DNA from: Anaerolineales bacterium
GTDB taxonomy: Bacteria > Chloroflexota > Anaerolineae > Anaerolineales > UBA11858
Direction of reading: 5' to 3'
Length of the DNA stretch: 64,000 nucleotides
Assembly (NCBI GenBank): GCA_016785015.1
Contig: JADHTJ010000002.1
Location: 1-64,000 of the forward strand
Shown: in pieces, positions 61,536 to 64,000 of the stretch
Layout of the letters: every line of letters starts with the position of its first letter
How positions within the stretch are numbered: the stretch's first letter is position 1
The notes under the pieces: model-generated
The model's input: only the letters and a program-made list of their open reading frames with translations
The model's database searches: none
Told to the model about the DNA's origin: nothing
Program-made: the position numbers and the translations under genes

Positions 61536-61635
61536 AACCACAGATAAATGGGATGAATACAGATAATTGGATGCGTCTCTCACAGCAATTCCCATAGAAG
61601 CAATTGGATATCTAATTTATCTGTGTTCATCTGTG
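61535..61635. repeat. Quasi-palindrome AACCACAGATAAATGG, split by the IS
   Basis: The left arm starts AACCACAGAT...ACAGATAA and the answering arm TTATCTGTGTTCATCTGTG is cut at 61635 by the IS, continuing as CATCTGTGGTTA at 63444. Removing the IS and one 8-bp copy restores the full right arm. Confidence 0.85.
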
Positions 61636-63443
61636 AGTCCACTGAAAAAACGAGTGGACAAAAATAGTATAAATTGAACCCTCCTCAAAATGGCAAAGAT
61701 TTAATAAAATAAGGATGCACATTGAGAGGAACCAAAGCATGTTCAAGAAAAATCAGCAACATTTACAAGCGGCATTGATCAGCAACATCAACGAACTACC
61801 TGAGAAACTGCGTCAGCGGCTAGATAGCTCATGGGCAGGGGTATTTCGGCGTGAGTTCTTTATGCGCATCCAAGAGGAACCCTTTGCGGTGCTGTTCTCT
61901 GATTTACCATCCCGGCCCAATACGCCCGTCAACGTGTTAGTGGGGTTGGAAACGCTCAAGGCGGGTTTTGGCTGGAGCGACGAAGAACTCTATGATCATT
62001 TTTGCTACGATGTCCAAGTACGTTATGCACTGGGCTATGATCAACTTGGTGAAGGGCACTTCGAACTGCGGACGCTGTACAACTTTCGTCGGAGACTGAG
62101 CCAATACAACCAAGAGCATGGTGTGAACTTACTAGGCCAAGCGTTTGAAGATATCACCGACCAACAGGTTATCGCTTTGCAAGTACGCACGGGCATCCAA
62201 CGCATGGACAGCACCCAAGTAGCCAGCAACATTCTGGATTCGAGTCGTCTACAACTGGCAATCGATGCCTTGCGGCGAGTTCAGCGGATGCTCTCCGCAG
62301 CGGACCAGGCACGCTATGCCGATTGGCTAGCACCTTATCTGGAAGAGGCGGGTCGTCAGGCTCGCTACCGGATCAAGGACAAAGCAGAAATCCAAAAGTA
62401 TCTGCAACGGATAGGCGAAGTGATCTGCAAACTCTTAGACGAGTTGCGCTCTGACTATGCTAAAGATCCTTTTTTCCCAGTCTTGGAACGTTTCTTTTTC
62501 GAAAACTATGATCTTAGCCAAGCTGAGGTGTTGCCGAAAGAGAACAAAGAAATCAGCAGCGGCAGTTTGCAATCGTTGGATGATCTCGAAGCCAGTTATC
62601 GCAAGAAAGGCAATCAGTTCTACAAGGGCTACGTTGCCAATGTGACCGAGACTTGCGATCCTGAGAATGAAGTACAACTCATCACGCATGTTCAGGTAGC
62701 GCCAAACAATACCGAAGACAGCGACTTGATGATTGAAGCTACCCCAAACTTGAAAGAACGCACTGACCTGGAGACGCTCTATACCGATGGTTTGTTCGGC
62801 AGCTCAAACGCTGACGAAGTGCTGATTGCCCAAAACGTGGAACAAGTACAGACCAAGATGCGTGGTAAAGAACCTGACCCGGACAAGTTCGGCCTGGCAG
62901 ATTTCGACATCCAGCATGATGAGAAGGGCAAACCCGTCACCATCACCTGTCCCGCAGGAGAAACCATCCCTGTTGAACCGGGTCGTACAACCGGTTACCT
63001 GGCTCGCTTCAATGCCATGGTCTGTGAAAGGTGCCCTTATCATCTTGAAAATCGCTGCCGGGCCAAACCGCAGAAACGTATTCCTTGCTTTAGTCTCAGC
63101 TTCACACAACAACAAGTCAATTGGGCTCGCAGACGCAGACGTCATCTGGCTTTTATGCAGGAAGAAGTCAACTTGCGGGTAGCGATTGAAGCCACCATCC
63201 GCGAAACAAAGCATCCTTTCCGAGAGGGCAAGTTGCCAGTGCGAGGACTTTTCCGGATCACTTGCATGATGATTGCATCAGCAGCGATGACCAATGTGCG
63301 TCATATTTACCGCCATTCGTTGGAGAAAGACCGCAAGGCCAATAAAGAAGCTTTTTGTGCTGCCCAATTGAGCCGCATTTTTCGCTCGTGGGCTTTCTAT
63401 CAAACATGCTTCAGTTTTTAAAGTACAGTTTTTTCAGTGGACT
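61636..63443 (+). mobile_element. Complete IS1182-type insertion sequence, 1808 bp
   Basis: Terminal inverted repeats AGTCCACTGAAAAAAC (61636-61651 and the reverse complement at 63428-63443) are exact over 16 bp. The element is flanked by an 8-bp duplication CATCTGTG (61628-61635 and 63444-63451). It holds one full-length transposase gene and so may be active. It interrupts a dispersed palindrome. Confidence 0.92.
61739..63421 (+). CDS. IS1182 family transposase
   Basis: The 560-residue protein has the N-terminal region of IS1182/DUF772 transposases (FFMRIQEEPFAVLFSDLPSRPNTPVNVLVGLETLKAGFGWSDEELYDHFCYDVQVRYALG). QRMDSTQVASNI carries the first catalytic Asp, LYTDGLFGSSNADE the second Asp region, and the last part (CERCPYHLENRCR ... 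RVAIEATIRETKHPFREGKLPVRGL) the Cys-rich segment and the Glu region of the DDE_Tnp_1 fold. ATG 61739 follows GAGAGGA; an ATG eight codons upstream lacks one. It is uninterrupted. Confidence 0.93.
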   Translation: MFKKNQQHLQAALISNINELPEKLRQRLDSSWAGVFRREFFMRIQEEPFAVLFSDLPSRPNTPVNVLVGLETLKAGFGWSDEELYDHFCYDVQVRYALGYDQLGEGHFELRTLYNFRRRLSQYNQEHGVNLLGQAFEDITDQQVIALQVRTGIQRMDSTQVASNILDSSRLQLAIDALRRVQRMLSAADQARYADWLAPYLEEAGRQARYRIKDKAEIQKYLQRIGEVICKLLDELRSDYAKDPFFPVLERFFFENYDLSQAEVLPKENKEISSGSLQSLDDLEASYRKKGNQFYKGYVANVTETCDPENEVQLITHVQVAPNNTEDSDLMIEATPNLKERTDLETLYTDGLFGSSNADEVLIAQNVEQVQTKMRGKEPDPDKFGLADFDIQHDEKGKPVTITCPAGETIPVEPGRTTGYLARFNAMVCERCPYHLENRCRAKPQKRIPCFSLSFTQQQVNWARRRRRHLAFMQEEVNLRVAIEATIRETKHPFREGKLPVRGLFRITCMMIASAAMTNVRHIYRHSLEKDRKANKEAFCAAQLSRIFRSWAFYQTCFSF

Positions 63444-64000
63444 CATCTGTGGTTAGTTTTCGAACCCCTACAATTGACCCCAAAGAAACCAACAGGATCA
63501 CCCCGAATGCAACAGCACTAATTAACACGCTGTAATCTGCCTCACTGGCAAATTCAATTTCTTGTTGTGTTGAGGATTCGATGTCCTCCCCACAGATTTC
63601 AGGAGTGAAATTCTCATTGATGGCATAAGAGATCGTAAAGGGCACTGTGATTAATTGGTCATCAAATACCAGTAGAAATTCTCCCCGCTGTGTGATTGGT
63701 AAAAAGAAAAATGCTGGGCGACTGAAATCCAGAACGTTGCGTTCTTCGATATAGGGTACCAATGTGGGAAAGCTCTCATTGTCCAATGTAAAAATCTTCC
63801 CCGCTTCAATCACAAAGGTAGCCAAATCGGGAGCGCGCTCGATTAGTAAGATTTCTTCAGTGGTTTGCTCTTGTGTAAGCCCTTCTCCGGTAATGGAAGG
63901 TTCTGCTGTTACGACAAGCGAAGCGCGAGAATCCATCGGCAAGACATATAGAGGCGAGTCAGAATGATTACTGATTTGAAAATATCCCTGAGCCACATCG
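63418..64000 (-). CDS. C-terminal part of an unknown membrane-anchored protein (partial)
   Basis: The frame is open to the window edge, so the GTG at 63996 is not claimed as the true start. About 194 residues are visible: a beta-rich extracellular-looking part and one C-terminal membrane helix (VLISAVAFGVILLVSLGSIVGVRKL). The tail TTDESTEKTVL and its stop are encoded by the palindrome and the IS end; without the IS the tail would read TTDEHR and stop. The family is not recognised. Confidence 0.7.
   Translation of the reverse strand, partial: DVAQGYFQISNHSDSPLYVLPMDSRASLVVTAEPSITGEGLTQEQTTEEILLIERAPDLATFVIEAGKIFTLDNESFPTLVPYIEERNVLDFSRPAFFFLPITQRGEFLLVFDDQLITVPFTISYAINENFTPEICGEDIESSTQQEIEFASEADYSVLISAVAFGVILLVSLGSIVGVRKLTTDESTEKTVL

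Noticed and set aside
5191..61635. CRISPR arrays
   Set aside because: The repeats are palindromes of varied sequence without regular unique spacers, and no cas gene is present.
61715..61738. Upstream ATG for the transposase
   Set aside because: The Shine-Dalgarno sequence GAGAGGA lies between it and ATG 61739, which fits the later start.

Overview
The window looks like a bacterial chromosome of moderate GC content. The gene set and style suggest a Chloroflexota, probably Anaerolineae. Pointers are: lipoproteins with Thr/Pro-rich linkers, a VanW protein beside a large alpha-2-macroglobulin lipoprotein, a SEDS-PBP fusion, a stand-alone V4R protein, a fused lipoprotein DsbA-cyclophilin, and a great many short imperfect palindromes between genes. 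This assignment is inference; there is no rRNA marker, and the only RNA gene seen is a tRNA-Met(CAU).

Layout. 0-5 kb: a ferredoxin-NADP-reductase-like flavoprotein, an unknown membrane protein, and a coupled pair of M16 peptidase subunits. 5.3-6.8 kb: a two-gene TIR / pYEATS-TIR system. 6.9-14.3 kb: acpS, a penicillin-acylase-type hydrolase, DedA, a lipoprotein DsbA-cyclophilin fusion that appears to be a selenoprotein (UGA in place of the first Cys of CPYC, with a SECIS-like hairpin), an HEXXH metallopeptidase and a CPBP protease. 14.3-23.5 kb: PadR/HAAS pair, tRNA-Met, an Atg22-like MFS transporter, a menG-ubiX-methyltransferase operon, a second methyltransferase, UDP-glucose dehydrogenase and an Rrf2 regulator. 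23.5-42 kb: urocanate hydratase, a tandem phosphofructokinase, VanW, alpha-2-macroglobulin, alanine racemase, TyrRS, a TSUP permease and a PD40 lipoprotein. 42-57 kb: a TipA-like MerR regulator with a MerR-type promoter, kynureninase, a decayed 2Fe-2S adenylate cyclase, the SEDS-PBP fusion, fumarase alpha, a TetR/oxidoreductase operon, an amidohydrolase, a glutamine amidotransferase and an alpha/beta hydrolase. 57-64 kb: small membrane proteins, a V4R protein, a LiaFSR-like three-gene two-component system, and an intact IS1182-type element.

The most striking points are: (1) the probable selenocysteine DsbA-cyclophilin; (2) the catalytic TIR paired with a pYEATS protein carrying a TIR-like domain in which the catalytic Glu is Tyr; (3) many unrelated families of dispersed quasi-palindromes, several read in frame inside genes at inter-domain linkers; and (4) an IS1182-type element and a 119-bp MITE that share end sequences, and both sit in an 8-bp CATCYGTG target inside such palindromes. 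Several genes (alanine racemase and two small membrane proteins) seem to be transcribed without a leader.

All domain names come from reading motifs by eye; no database search was possible.
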